Source: Flavobacterium sp. 123
Lineage (GTDB): Bacteria > Bacteroidota > Bacteroidia > Flavobacteriales > Flavobacteriaceae
DNA length: 64,000 nt
NCBI RefSeq assembly: GCF_003634825.1
Contig: NZ_RBXD01000001.1
Span: 2,068,501-2,132,500, forward strand
Reading direction: 5' to 3'
Below the pieces are notes generated by a model. The model made no database searches. It saw only the letters and a list, made by a program, of their open reading frames with translations, and was not told the DNA's origin. Below, one piece after another: positions 7,731 to 17,341 of this stretch. Positions within the stretch are counted from its first letter, which is position 1. Each line of letters begins with the position of its first letter. The position numbers and the translations under genes are program-made.

Positions 7731-10700
7731 TTATCGAATCAAAGAAAAGTGAGATTTATACTCTTTACTAACACCATTTTCTTGATAAGTTAAGGTAAAC
7801 CAATAATCAGACGCAGGCAATGGTTGGCCATTATATATTCCGTCCCAACCTGGTCCATCTGGTTGAAGTTGTTTTAAAAATTTGCCATACCGATCAAAAA
7901 TATATAATTTAGGATTATCCTGAACTCCAAGACCCATTATATTCCATGTTTCATTAAACCCATCACCATTTGGACTAAAATACTTTGGAGCATATATAGT
8001 TTTTAGTGTTATTTTCAGAACAGAACTACAACCATTAGCATCACTAATTGTTATTTCGTGAGTTCCAGCGCTAACATTGGTAAACGTATTGCTAGTTTGA
8101 GGTGTATTTGAATCCAATGAATAAAGGAAATTATTTCCGTTGCCAAAATTTGGTACTGCATTAACTACAATAGTTTGACTATCAGTAAACCAGCCACTGG
8201 TTGTAAAACTTACTGAATCAGGTTTAGAAGATTGAATAACTGTAAAAGGTATTGGATCAGAAACACATCCCGATATTAATAAATCAGTAACGGTTAAGGT
8301 GTAATTTCCAGCCTCATTTGTAGATAAATAATCTAAAGTACTTACAATTGTTCCGTCTTCTTTTTTCCACTCAACTGCATATCGAGGAAGGCTATAACCG
8401 CTAATAATTACTGAATTTGTAATTTCACCTGTTATGAAATCAGTACAAATAGGAGGTACATCAAATATTGGAGCTAGTTTTGGAAGAATTGTTATATTTA
8501 TTGGTTTTTCATCTGTACATATTTTAGTTGTTGAGGTTCCTGTTTCGGCATAGGCATAAATAGTTGTTGAAGATGTTATTATATCTCCAGGGAATTTTTC
8601 AACATTACCATTTCCAGGACCACCAGATTTTGTGAAATAACGACTTATCGGTGAAGTGTATGGCGGTAATTCATAACCAGTACAGGTGGTTATTGGTGTA
8701 ATGGATGCTATGTTTGGGGAATTATATATAGTTATATTAAAAGTGTCTTCATCACTGCAGCTAACTCTGCTACTGTCTTCGGCATAAACATATAGTGTTG
8801 TAGATGTAGTTATTGGGGTTGTATAAGGAGGGGTTATTTTAGTGCCAGTGCCATGTGGTCCACCTGAGGCTGTATAATAATCACCTTGACCTATTATTGG
8901 AGGTAAAGTATAACTGTCGCAACTATAGATGTCACTTATTTTATTGACAAGAGTGATGTTTATACCTATGCTGTATTCTGATACGCAGTAGTTAGGAAGA
9001 GTAGGAGCTGCATATACATAGATTGTTTTTGATGATGTCAAAACTGTCCCTGGTCGAAGGATTGGATTAGTAGGAGATGGGCCCCCTGGAAACTCATAAT
9101 ACTCTCCTTTTTTTAAATCATCTAATATATAACTTGAGCCACATTTAATAACTTCTCTTGGTTTAGCATCAACAGGAGCGGATTTATAAATGGTAATTAC
9201 AAATTTCGCTTGAACGTAACAGGGACCAGAAGTGGCTTTGTCATAAAAATAAAGAGTTTGTGTTTTGGTTATTGGATATCCAACTTTTCGTATTATGCCA
9301 GTTCCTAAAGGACCAGTGTAATAATTACCAGTGTGTGCTACAGTTGGTAAATAATAAATATCGCAATGAGTTGAGTTTTCAAATACAGGAAGTGGTTTGA
9401 TTTTTATAGTTATGGTAAACGATATGTCATTGGTGCAAATCTGTCCTGGGATATAAAACCAAAGTTGAGTTGTTTCATTAAGTACTGTCCCTTCAGGAAC
9501 TAAAGATCCTCCACCAGCAGGAGCTGTTCTGTATTCTCCAAAAGCTAAATCAGGAAGAATATAAGATGAACACGATTCTGTATCTACAGGAGGATTAATG
9601 CTTGCAAGTCCAATAAAAACTGTGAATTGTTTTTCAGAAGTACAATTTAGTGGACTAGTTCCACTTTGTTTGTAAACGTAGATTGTTTGTGTTGCTGAAA
9701 TTATTGTTCCGGGTGGTATTTTATCACCACCACGTGAAGCTGCGTTTCTGTATTCTCCAGAAGTTAGGCTAGGTAGAATATATGAATTACAATCAAATTG
9801 ATCTTCAAAGTTAGTTAAGGGTTCAAAAGGGATTATAGTGATTTTTAATTCCTTTTGAGTTTCGCAGGCAGGAGTTTTTGTAGTATCTACATACAAAATG
9901 TAAAATGTTTGTGTATTTGTTATTAAAGTTCCAGGAGCTATTTCTATTAGAGTATTAGTTCCACCACTTTTTGTGAAATATTTTCCATAAGATAATATGG
10001 GAAGCTTATATTCCGTACAATATGTTTCTGATTTAGGTGTGAGACTATCTAAATCATTAACAATAGTAACCTTGAAAGAATCTTCATTTGAACATCCACC
10101 ATTTGTTGATTGATTAAAAACATATATAGTAGTTGAAGTGTCGATTTTATCTCCAGCATAATGTTGGATTCCTGTGCCATTTGGTCCAGTCCAATATTCA
10201 GCTCCCGCTTTTGATAATGGAGGCAGGATATAATAATCGCACACAAAAACATCTTCTAAAATATCAACTTCGGGTATAGGAATAACCGTAAGGGTAAAAG
10301 ATACCGTCGCAAAACAGCTGCTATCGGAACTATTTGCTAATCGTACCCATATTGTTCTAGTAGAAGATAGTAGAATATTACTTGAATTTGGAAATAATTT
10401 ATTGGTGTTATTATTTGCATCCGTTTGTGAGGGATGAAAACTAATTAAATTATAGGAAGGATCTTGATTTCCTAAAATTTGATTGATGTTATCTGTTAAG
10501 TCAAAATTTGCTTTTGGAGGTGATTCCGTCGTATTTCTAGCGCACGCATTTAAATCGTTAGGCGTTGTCATTATTGTAGGTGGTGGAACAATAAACAATT
10601 GAAATGATCTTGTTTCATAACATGGTGAAGCGGGACTTTGAATGCGTATCCAAATAGTCTTACTGGAATCAGAACTTGAAATAATGTACGGATTACTTAA

Positions 10701-12011
10701 AGGATTACTGTTGTTTTTTGCATCTATTTCGGATGAATAATACGTAATTGTAGTGCCTTGAGGTAAATCATCTAAAAGTCCAGCTGTATTAGTTGCTGGA
10801 TTGGCCCCTGCCATTATAATGGAGGTGTTTTTTGTTAAATCAAAACTATAAGTTGGTAAACCAATGTCGCAGGTGTAAATATCAGGTACAGTTGTAATGG
10901 CGCCAATTTTAGGATAAATTTCTATTGTAATTTCATCCGTAATTCCTGAACAACCTGGAAGAATATAAGTGACGCTAAAAGTGTGTATTCCTGGACCAAT
11001 TGAAGCAGCTACGCGGTTTAAGTCTAATGTTGAACTAGTTTCGGCTGGAGAAAAAGCTACTCCGTTTTTTTTCCATACAAAAGTAGTTGTCAAAGGATCT
11101 AAACCTGCTGTTGTTAATATGGGTAATGGATCTCCAGGGCAGATAGCTGTATTATTTTCAATAGAATAGTCAGGTCCAAGAACATTTTGGCCTAAATTAA
11201 AACTATTAGCTTTTAAGAATATAGCGGAGTCGTATTCAACATTGTCATTTCCGTCCGCAATAACTATTTTTATATGGTAGGTGTGACTGGTGTCTAATCC
11301 AGTTGCAGAGGCCACCATTTCAACAGTTTGCCCATTAAAATTGATTGCAGGACCAAAACCAGTACCGTTAAATGATCCAAAAAGTTTTGGATTTGCTGAA
11401 GGGCAGTCTGAATTGTAAGCACTATCTCTAATGGTTTCTACAGAGATGGGTAAGTTTGTAGCGGGAATGACGGCTAAGTTTTGAGTTGGACTTCCCGTTG
11501 TAACATCTTTCAAAAGGAATGCAAATGCGTCTGAAAAATTGCATTGCGCAGTACCATATTCTTCGGAGGCGAACAAAAAAGAGAAGTTGAAATTTGATGT
11601 TTTTGGTTGGAAATCAAATTCTATAAAACTTGCATTTATAGAGTTAATTGCTATTCCAGATTGAGAAAGTAAATTAGTTTCTAAATCAGTATCACCACCC
11701 CATGCGGTATTTCCATCACTTAATATTGTGGAATTTGGGCTGGGAGTTTTTGTTGCGTCACCAGTTGTCAAAACTACCCCACTTGAAAAAGGAAAGGTAT
11801 CATTAGTATTTTCAAAATAACCAATTCCATTTGTAGAGCCAAATTGTGCTCCTGTTTTATAATTTACATTACTAATTGTTACACAAGGAGAGTTAATCAA
11901 TATGTTATTTATCAATTGATCTACTGTATATGTAGTATTTACTGTTATTCCTTGCGAATAGTTTTTAACTGTAAATGCTAATAATAAAACAATTAGGATT
12001 TTTTTCATCAT
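7731..12011 (-). CDS. Giant secreted protein: choice-of-anchor L head, repeats, T9SS type B tail
   Basis: A 1426-residue exported protein. The signal peptide ends near NYSQG (21). Residues ~25-270 form the choice-of-anchor L domain (VNTTYTVDQLINNIL, FPFSSGVVLTTGDA, FASEEYG, IADGNDNVEYDSAIFLKA). Two ~90-residue repeats follow (about 380-578, each with TIW(I/V)R). Then come eight Cys-led ~75-residue repeats (591-1175), two Ig/PKD-like segments, and a gliding-associated type B C-terminal domain from 1341 (APKYFSPNGDGFNETW, YIFDRYGK). Type B cargo crosses the outer membrane by the type IX system and is anchored or released at the surface. Adhesion is the most likely role, by inference. It has its own promoter. 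Confidence 0.93.
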   Translation of the reverse strand: MMKKILIVLLLAFTVKNYSQGITVNTTYTVDQLINNILINSPCVTISNVNYKTGAQFGSTNGIGYFENTNDTFPFSSGVVLTTGDATKTPSPNSTILSDGNTAWGGDTDLETNLLSQSGIAINSINASFIEFDFQPKTSNFNFSFLFASEEYGTAQCNFSDAFAFLLKDVTTGSPTQNLAVIPATNLPISVETIRDSAYNSDCPSANPKLFGSFNGTGFGPAINFNGQTVEMVASATGLDTSHTYHIKIVIADGNDNVEYDSAIFLKANSFNLGQNVLGPDYSIENNTAICPGDPLPILTTAGLDPLTTTFVWKKNGVAFSPAETSSTLDLNRVAASIGPGIHTFSVTYILPGCSGITDEITIEIYPKIGAITTVPDIYTCDIGLPTYSFDLTKNTSIIMAGANPATNTAGLLDDLPQGTTITYYSSEIDAKNNSNPLSNPYIISSSDSSKTIWIRIQSPASPCYETRSFQLFIVPPPTIMTTPNDLNACARNTTESPPKANFDLTDNINQILGNQDPSYNLISFHPSQTDANNNTNKLFPNSSNILLSSTRTIWVRLANSSDSSCFATVSFTLTVIPIPEVDILEDVFVCDYYILPPLSKAGAEYWTGPNGTGIQHYAGDKIDTSTTIYVFNQSTNGGCSNEDSFKVTIVNDLDSLTPKSETYCTEYKLPILSYGKYFTKSGGTNTLIEIAPGTLITNTQTFYILYVDTTKTPACETQKELKITIIPFEPLTNFEDQFDCNSYILPSLTSGEYRNAASRGGDKIPPGTIISATQTIYVYKQSGTSPLNCTSEKQFTVFIGLASINPPVDTESCSSYILPDLAFGEYRTAPAGGGSLVPEGTVLNETTQLWFYIPGQICTNDISFTITIKIKPLPVFENSTHCDIYYLPTVAHTGNYYTGPLGTGIIRKVGYPITKTQTLYFYDKATSGPCYVQAKFVITIYKSAPVDAKPREVIKCGSSYILDDLKKGEYYEFPGGPSPTNPILRPGTVLTSSKTIYVYAAPTLPNYCVSEYSIGINITLVNKISDIYSCDSYTLPPIIGQGDYYTASGGPHGTGTKITPPYTTPITTSTTLYVYAEDSSRVSCSDEDTFNITIYNSPNIASITPITTCTGYELPPYTSPISRYFTKSGGPGNGNVEKFPGDIITSSTTIYAYAETGTSTTKICTDEKPINITILPKLAPIFDVPPICTDFITGEITNSVIISGYSLPRYAVEWKKEDGTIVSTLDYLSTNEAGNYTLTVTDLLISGCVSDPIPFTVIQSSKPDSVSFTTSGWFTDSQTIVVNAVPNFGNGNNFLYSLDSNTPQTSNTFTNVSAGTHEITISDANGCSSVLKITLKTIYAPKYFSPNGDGFNETWNIMGLGVQDNPKLYIFDRYGKFLKQLQPDGPGWDGIYNGQPLPASDYWFTLTYQENGVSKEYKSHFSLIR
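8480..10260 (-). repeat. Eight tandem ~75-residue coding repeats inside the T9SS cargo
   Basis: Repeat starts are Cys591, 665, 741, 814, 883, 957, 1031 and 1110, spaced 69-79 residues apart. Each unit reads roughly C-x-x-Y-x-L-P, then G-x-Y(F/Y)T with a Gly-rich turn, then PGT-x-I-x-x-x-x-T-(I/L)YVY, a second Cys, and F-x-(I/V)TI. The two Cys per unit could pair. Units differ enough at DNA level that recent duplication is not evident. Confidence 0.85.
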
Positions 12012-12027
12012 AAATGAAATTAATATT

Positions 12028-12058
12028 CAAATTTACATTAAATATGGCAATAATTCAA
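12028..12058 (-). promoter_or_regulatory. Promoter of the T9SS cargo gene
   Basis: On the reverse strand: TTG (12058-12056), 20 bp spacer, TAAATTTG (12035-12028), both matching the flavobacterial consensus. The start codon lies about 17 bp downstream, giving a very short leader. Confidence 0.72.
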
Positions 12059-12217
12059 GACCAAAAGCTTTAATATCAGTCAAGATGCTAGCCTTTGTTA
12101 AAACCTGTAAGGCATGATTTTTAATGTTTTTTTTATTCTAGATTTTTGGACTTAAAAAAACATTTTAGTGGCAACACTTGAATTGTATTTATAAATAAAA
12201 AAATTCTAATTAAATAC

Positions 12218-12225
12218 TATCTTTG
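12218..12225 (+). promoter_or_regulatory. -7 promoter box of argS
   Basis: TATCTTTG, followed by CC as in the lipA promoter box; 20 bp before the ATG. No TTG at the expected distance. Confidence 0.5.
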
Positions 12226-12245
12226 CCGTCTCAATAAATAAAAAA

Positions 12246-14030
12246 ATGAATCTTCAAGAAATTCTTATTCCTAATATAAAAAAAGCGGTTCTCGAATTAT
12301 TCGATGTAACAATAGATAAAGTTGAATTCCAAGTTACACGCAAGGAATTTGAGGGAGATACTACGATGGTAATTTTCCCTTTACTTAAAATTATCAAAAG
12401 TAATCCAGTAGAATTAGGAAATAAAATTGGAAATTATTTAGTTGAAAATGTAGCTGAAGTAGCTCGTTTTAATGTTGTTTCTGGTTTTCTTAATATTGTT
12501 ATTTCGGATACCTATTATTTTAATTTTTTTAGCAAAATTAAAGATGATACCCGTTTTGGATTTGTTACGCCTAACCCAAATGATAAGGCAGTTATGGTTG
12601 AATATTCTTCTCCAAACACAAATAAGCCGTTGCATTTAGGTCACGTTCGTAATAATTTGTTAGGATATTCAGTTGCTGAAATTATTAAAGCTTCTGGTAA
12701 GAAAGTATATAAAACCCAAATTATAAACGACCGAGGAATCCATATTTGCAAGTCAATGTTAGCTTGGCAAAAATTTGGTAACGGACAAACTCCAGAATCA
12801 ACAGGTCAAAAAGGGGATAAACTAGTTGGGAATTATTATGTAGCTTTTGACAAAGCCTATAAAGAGGAAATAAATCAATTAGTTTCTGAAGGAAAATCAG
12901 AAGAAGAGGCTAAAAAACAAGCACCAATTATTTTAGAAGCTCAAGAAATGCTGTTAAAATGGGAAGCGGGTGATGAAGCCGTTATTGCTCTTTGGAAAAT
13001 GATGAACCAATGGGTTTATGATGGTTTTGCAATAACCTATAAAAATTTAGGAGTTGATTTTGACTGTTTTTATTATGAAAGCAACACTTATTTGTTAGGT
13101 AAAGATGTAGTTCAAATTGGATTAGAAAAAGGTATTTTTGAAAAAGATCCTGATGGTTCTGTTTGGATTGATTTGACGGACGAGGGCTTAGATCGTAAAA
13201 TTGTATTGCGTTCAGATGGAACTGCAGTTTATATGACTCAGGATATTGGAACTGCAATTCAGCGTGTAAAAGATTATCCTGATGTAGGAGGAATGGTTTA
13301 TACAGTTGGGAATGAGCAAGATTACCACTTTAAAGTATTGTTTTTAATTCTGAAAAAATTAGGTTTTGACTGGGCTTCTAGCTTATATCATTTATCATAC
13401 GGAATGGTTGATTTGCCTTCTGGGAAAATGAAAAGCCGTGAAGGAACTGTTGTTGATGCCGATGATTTAATGCAAGAAATGACAGATACTGCTCAAAAAA
13501 TTGCTGAAGATTTAGGTAAATTAGATAGTTATTCTGCCGAAGAAAAAGAAACTTTGTACAACACTATAGGTCTCGGTGCTTTGAAATATTATATTCTTAA
13601 AGTAGATCCAAAAAAACGAATTCTTTTTAATCCTGAGGAATCTGTTGATTTTGCTGGAAATACAGGGCCTTTTATTCAGTATACTTATGCCAGAATTCAA
13701 TCCATTATTCGTAAAGCTAATTTTGATTATGCGCTATTATTGAACTATGATGAGATGACACTTCACGAAAAAGAAAAAGAGTTATTGAAACAAATTGAAT
13801 TGTTCCCTGAAGTTATACAAAATGCAGCTCAAAATCATAGTCCTGCTCTATTGGCAAATTTTACCTATGATTTGGTTAAAGAATACAACTCGTTTTATCA
13901 AGCTGTACCTATCCTTGGAGAAGAAAATTTAAACAAAAAAATATTTAGAGTTCAACTGTCTAAAAAAGTTGCAGATACTATTGCTGCTTCATTTGGATTA
14001 TTAGGGATTAATGTTCCAGAGAGAATGTAA
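12246..14030 (+). CDS. argS: Arginyl-tRNA synthetase
   Basis: A 594-residue class I aminoacyl-tRNA synthetase that charges tRNA-Arg in the cytosol. The N-terminal Add-1 domain precedes the HIGH box, seen as PLHLGHVRNN (HLGH at 130-133). The second signature is the KMSKS variant GKMKSREGT, normal for ArgRS. The C-terminal DALR anticodon-binding domain begins near NPEESVDFAGNTGPFIQYTYAR and ends in FGLLGINVPERM, the usual ArgRS ending. Length is typical. A lipoprotein gene follows after 55 bp without an obvious terminator, so the two may share transcripts. Confidence 0.98.
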   Translation: MNLQEILIPNIKKAVLELFDVTIDKVEFQVTRKEFEGDTTMVIFPLLKIIKSNPVELGNKIGNYLVENVAEVARFNVVSGFLNIVISDTYYFNFFSKIKDDTRFGFVTPNPNDKAVMVEYSSPNTNKPLHLGHVRNNLLGYSVAEIIKASGKKVYKTQIINDRGIHICKSMLAWQKFGNGQTPESTGQKGDKLVGNYYVAFDKAYKEEINQLVSEGKSEEEAKKQAPIILEAQEMLLKWEAGDEAVIALWKMMNQWVYDGFAITYKNLGVDFDCFYYESNTYLLGKDVVQIGLEKGIFEKDPDGSVWIDLTDEGLDRKIVLRSDGTAVYMTQDIGTAIQRVKDYPDVGGMVYTVGNEQDYHFKVLFLILKKLGFDWASSLYHLSYGMVDLPSGKMKSREGTVVDADDLMQEMTDTAQKIAEDLGKLDSYSAEEKETLYNTIGLGALKYYILKVDPKKRILFNPEESVDFAGNTGPFIQYTYARIQSIIRKANFDYALLLNYDEMTLHEKEKELLKQIELFPEVIQNAAQNHSPALLANFTYDLVKEYNSFYQAVPILGEENLNKKIFRVQLSKKVADTIAASFGLLGINVPERM

Positions 14031-14085
14031 TAAAAATTAATGTTGTTCGTTACTACAATATTAACCCCCTTAAATTTACCTAAAA

Positions 14086-14811
14086 ATGAAGAAAATCACA
14101 ATTTTAGTCGTATTGGCCATGATGATAGTTTCTTGCACACAAGATTCTAATTCAAGTGGCAATGTTACATTGAAAGCATCGGCTGTAGCCACAACTGGAA
14201 AAACATCATTGACAGCGCGTTCAGCAACACCAACACCAATTGTTGTTATTACTGATTTTAAAGTGAATATTGGCAAAATTAAATTTGAAACGGATGAAGA
14301 AGATGACAGACATGAACAGGACTCTATTCATGAAGATTTAAAACTTGTAGGGCCATTTTTATTGGACTTATTGAATGACAATACTACGTTAAGCCAAACA
14401 ATTGCTTCGGTAGAAATTCCAAATGCGAAATATGAAGAAATTAAATTCAAATTTGAACCAAGTACTGTAGCTGGCGAAATGTTAGGAAAGAGTTTCTTAA
14501 TTAAAGGAACTATTAATGGAACTGAATTTGTTGTTTCTAGTAGTGAAGAAGCAGATTTGAAAATGGATTTTTTAGATGCATCAAAGGATTTTACAGTTAA
14601 TGGAACCGATTTGACTCTAAATATAAAAATTCAATTAGATGCTGTTATTGCCAGAATAACTGCTCTTGCAGGTCAAGGACTACTGACTGATACAGATGGA
14701 GATGGCGTTATAGAAATTAGTACGCTACTTGGTGATGATGAACATCATGATTTTGGTGAAGAAATAAAGCATTTGTTAGAAAATGAAACCCATTTAGACG
14801 ACAAAGACTAA
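14086..14811 (+). CDS. Hypothetical lipoprotein with a DxDxDG calcium-loop motif
   Basis: A 241-residue lipoprotein (signal peptide MKKITILVVLAMMIVSC, lipidated Cys17). The body has beta-rich segments (VVITDFKVNIGKIKFE, LKLVGPFLLDLLNDN, IPNAKYEEIKFKFEP) loosely resembling DUF4382. An acidic/His-rich patch (DEEDDRHEQDS) and a C-terminal TDTDGDGVIEIS loop look like an EF-hand/dockerin calcium site. The protein ends in another acidic His-containing tail. Metal binding at the cell surface is plausible but unproven; I do not recognise a specific function. A strong terminator follows. Confidence 0.75.
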   Translation: MKKITILVVLAMMIVSCTQDSNSSGNVTLKASAVATTGKTSLTARSATPTPIVVITDFKVNIGKIKFETDEEDDRHEQDSIHEDLKLVGPFLLDLLNDNTTLSQTIASVEIPNAKYEEIKFKFEPSTVAGEMLGKSFLIKGTINGTEFVVSSSEEADLKMDFLDASKDFTVNGTDLTLNIKIQLDAVIARITALAGQGLLTDTDGDGVIEISTLLGDDEHHDFGEEIKHLLENETHLDDKD

Positions 14812-14836
14812 TTAAAAAATTAGTTTGATTATAAAA

Positions 14837-14872
14837 AAAGAGGCTATCTCAAAAGGATAGCCTCTTTTTATT
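14837..14872 (+). terminator. Terminator after the acidic lipoprotein gene
   Basis: Stem AGAGGCTATC / GATAGCCTCT (14839-14848 with 14856-14865) with A and T tracts on its flanks. Confidence 0.92.
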
Positions 14873-14905
14873 TCTATTCCTATTTAAACTTCAAAATCAA
14901 ATGCT

Positions 14906-14913
14906 TAAATTTG
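14906..14913 (+). promoter_or_regulatory. -7 promoter box of ffh
   Basis: TAAATTTG, 25 bp before the ffh start and just after the preceding terminator; no -33 TTG at the standard spacing. Confidence 0.5.
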
Positions 14914-14938
14914 CACCTTAATTTAAGAAAAATACAAG

Positions 14939-16300
14939 ATGTTTGATAATTTAAGCGATAAATTAGATAAAGCCTTTCATATATTAAAAGGACACGGAAA
15001 AATCACCGAAGTAAACGTTGCTGAAACTTTGAAAGAAGTTAGAAGAGCCTTACTTGATGCCGATGTTAACTTTAAAATAGCTAAAGATTTTACTACCAAA
15101 GTAAAAGAAAAAGCGATTGGTCAAGATGTATTAACAACACTTCAACCAGGACAATTATTGGTAAAGTTAGTTAAAGATGAATTGACGGAATTAATGGGTG
15201 GTGATGTTGCTGGAATTAATCTTTCAGGAACACCGACGGTTATTTTGATGTCAGGTTTACAAGGGTCTGGTAAGACTACTTTTTCTGGAAAATTAGCTAA
15301 TTATTTACAAACAAAAAAGAACAAAAAACCACTTTTGGTTGCTTGTGATATATACCGTCCTGCTGCGATACAACAGTTATATGTAGTTGGAGATTCAATA
15401 GGAGTTGAGGTTTACTCAGAACCTGAAAATAAAAATCCAGTAGAAATTGCTCAAAATGCAATCAAACATGCAAAAGCAAATGGATTCAATGTAGTGATTG
15501 TCGATACTGCAGGTCGTTTAGCAGTTGACGAAGAAATGATGAACGAAATTGAACGTGTTCATAAAGCTATTCAACCTCAAGAGACTTTATTTGTGGTTGA
15601 TGCCATGACGGGTCAAGATGCTGTAAATACTGCTAAAACATTCAATGATAGACTAAATTTTGATGGAGTTATCCTTACTAAATTAGATGGTGATACTCGA
15701 GGTGGAGCAGCTATTTCTATTAAATCAGTAGTTAATAAGCCTATTAAATTTGTTGGAACAGGTGAAAAAATGGAAGCTATTGATGTGTTCTATCCTGTTC
15801 GTATGGCGGAACGTATACTTGGTATGGGTGACGTTGTGTCTTTGGTAGAAAGAGCACAAGAACAATTTGATGAAGAAGAAGCAAGAAAAATCCAAAAAAA
15901 AATCGCTAAAAATGAATTTGGTTTTGATGATTTCTTGTCTCAAATTCAACAAGTTAAAAAAATGGGTAATATGAAGGATTTGGTAGGAATGATACCAGGT
16001 GCTTCAAAAGCCATGAAAGATGTACAAATTGAAGATGATGCTTTCAAACATATAGAAGCTATTATTCATTCTATGACTCCTGTAGAAAGAAGTAAACCAG
16101 CCATTATTGATGTAAAAAGAAAGGCTAGAATTGCAAAAGGTTCTGGTACTAAAATTGAGCAAGTAAATCAATTGATGAAACAGTTTGATCAAATGAGCAA
16201 AATGATGAAGATGATGCAAGGGCCAGGGGGAAAAAATCTTATGAAAATGATGGGTGGAATGAAAGGAATGCCTGGTGGTATGCCTGGAGGAATGAGATAA
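14939..16300 (+). CDS. ffh: Signal recognition particle protein Ffh
   Basis: A 453-residue SRP GTPase that binds signal anchors of nascent inner-membrane proteins together with 4.5S RNA and docks to FtsY. The N domain is residues ~1-90. The GTPase has G1 GLQGSGKTT (106-114), the SRP box DIYRPAAIQQL, G3 DTAGRL and G4 TKLDGDTRGGA. The C-terminal M domain is methionine-rich (MSKMMKMMQGPGGKNLMKMM) and ends in a Gly/Met tail. It has its own -7 box. The 4.5S RNA gene is not seen in this window. Confidence 0.98.
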   Translation: MFDNLSDKLDKAFHILKGHGKITEVNVAETLKEVRRALLDADVNFKIAKDFTTKVKEKAIGQDVLTTLQPGQLLVKLVKDELTELMGGDVAGINLSGTPTVILMSGLQGSGKTTFSGKLANYLQTKKNKKPLLVACDIYRPAAIQQLYVVGDSIGVEVYSEPENKNPVEIAQNAIKHAKANGFNVVIVDTAGRLAVDEEMMNEIERVHKAIQPQETLFVVDAMTGQDAVNTAKTFNDRLNFDGVILTKLDGDTRGGAAISIKSVVNKPIKFVGTGEKMEAIDVFYPVRMAERILGMGDVVSLVERAQEQFDEEEARKIQKKIAKNEFGFDDFLSQIQQVKKMGNMKDLVGMIPGASKAMKDVQIEDDAFKHIEAIIHSMTPVERSKPAIIDVKRKARIAKGSGTKIEQVNQLMKQFDQMSKMMKMMQGPGGKNLMKMMGGMKGMPGGMPGGMR

Positions 16301-16363
16301 AAAAAATAGTGTTCAGTAAATCAGTTTTGAAACACATTATACTATCAATATTTAAGAGTTTTT

Positions 16364-16409
16364 GTTTAAGTTTATAAAACTTAAACTTTAAACTTTAAAC
16401 ATTTTAAAC
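16364..16409 (+). repeat. Hairpin leader repeat upstream of folD
   Basis: A perfect inverted repeat GTTTAAGTTT-ATA-AAACTTAAAC (16364-16386) continues into further TTTAAAC units and stops 8 nt before the folD ATG. Same family as the leaders of the Nif3-like gene, gap, mutL, wbqC and lepB. Confidence 0.7.
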
Positions 16410-16417
16410 AAGAAGAA

Positions 16418-17302
16418 ATGCAACTACTAGACGGTAAAAAAACATCAGAAGACATTAAAAATGAAATCGCAGCCGAAGTGCTACAGATGAAAAAAAACGG
16501 GGAAAAAGTACCTCATTTAGCAGCTGTAATAGTAGGTAATAATGGAGCTAGCTTGACTTATGTAGGAAGTAAGGTTCGTTCTTGTCAACAAATTGGCTTC
16601 GAATCAACATTAGTAAGCTTGCCTGAAACTATTACCGAAGCGGAATTGCTAGAAAAGATTGCGGAGTTAAACCAAGATGATAACTTAGATGGCTACATCG
16701 TACAGTTGCCATTACCGAAGCATATTGATGAACAAAAAATCCTTATGGCTGTTGATCCTGACAAAGATGTAGATGGTTTTCATCCTACAAATTTTGGGAA
16801 AATGGCTTTGGAAATGGAAACATTTTTACCAGCTACACCGTTTGGAATTATGCAATTATTGGAGCGTTACAAAGTAGAAACTGCGGGTAAACATACTGTA
16901 GTTATTGGACGTAGTCATATTGTAGGTCGTCCTATGAGTATCTTGATGAGTCGTAAAGGATATCCTGGTGATTCAACGGTAACATTAACTCATAGTAGAA
17001 CCAAAAATATTGAAGAGTTTACAAAAAATGCAGATATTATCATTACGGCACTAGGGGTTCCAAATTATCTTAAAGCGGATATGGTAAAAGATGGTGTTGT
17101 TGTAATTGATGTAGGTATCACTAGAGTTGAAGACGCTTCACATCCAAAAGGATATGTAATTACTGGAGATGTTGATTTTGATGGTGTAAGTAAAAAATCT
17201 TCTTTTATAACACCAGTTCCTGGAGGTGTTGGTCCAATGACTATTGCCATGTTATTACAAAATACGCTTTTAGCACGAAAAATGCGAAGCGCTAGAAAAT
17301 AA
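16418..17302 (+). CDS. folD: Bifunctional methylenetetrahydrofolate dehydrogenase/cyclohydrolase
   Basis: A 294-residue cytosolic enzyme that interconverts 5,10-methylene-THF and 10-formyl-THF for one-carbon metabolism. The catalytic YxxxK motif is Tyr48-Lys52 (TYVGSK). Folate-binding signatures are visible as QLPLPKHID and the C-terminal PVPGGVGPMT. The NADP-binding region has VIGRSHIVGRPMS. Length is typical. It follows ffh by 118 bp, a gap filled largely by a hairpin leader repeat, and ends at a bidirectional terminator facing rluF. Confidence 0.97.
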   Translation: MQLLDGKKTSEDIKNEIAAEVLQMKKNGEKVPHLAAVIVGNNGASLTYVGSKVRSCQQIGFESTLVSLPETITEAELLEKIAELNQDDNLDGYIVQLPLPKHIDEQKILMAVDPDKDVDGFHPTNFGKMALEMETFLPATPFGIMQLLERYKVETAGKHTVVIGRSHIVGRPMSILMSRKGYPGDSTVTLTHSRTKNIEEFTKNADIIITALGVPNYLKADMVKDGVVVIDVGITRVEDASHPKGYVITGDVDFDGVSKKSSFITPVPGGVGPMTIAMLLQNTLLARKMRSARK

Positions 17303-17303
17303 A

Positions 17304-17340
17304 AATAAAAAAATCCCATCGTATGATGGGATTTTTTTTA
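17304..17340. terminator. Bidirectional terminator between folD and rluF
   Basis: AAATCCCATC / GATGGGATTT (17311-17320 with 17325-17334), loop GTAT, with A and T tracts on the two flanks. Confidence 0.93.
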
Positions 17341-17341
17341 T

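Noticed and set aside
8480..10260. CRISPR-like direct repeats
   Set aside because: The periodicity is at protein level (about 75 codons) within one open frame; no short identical DNA repeats with unique spacers.
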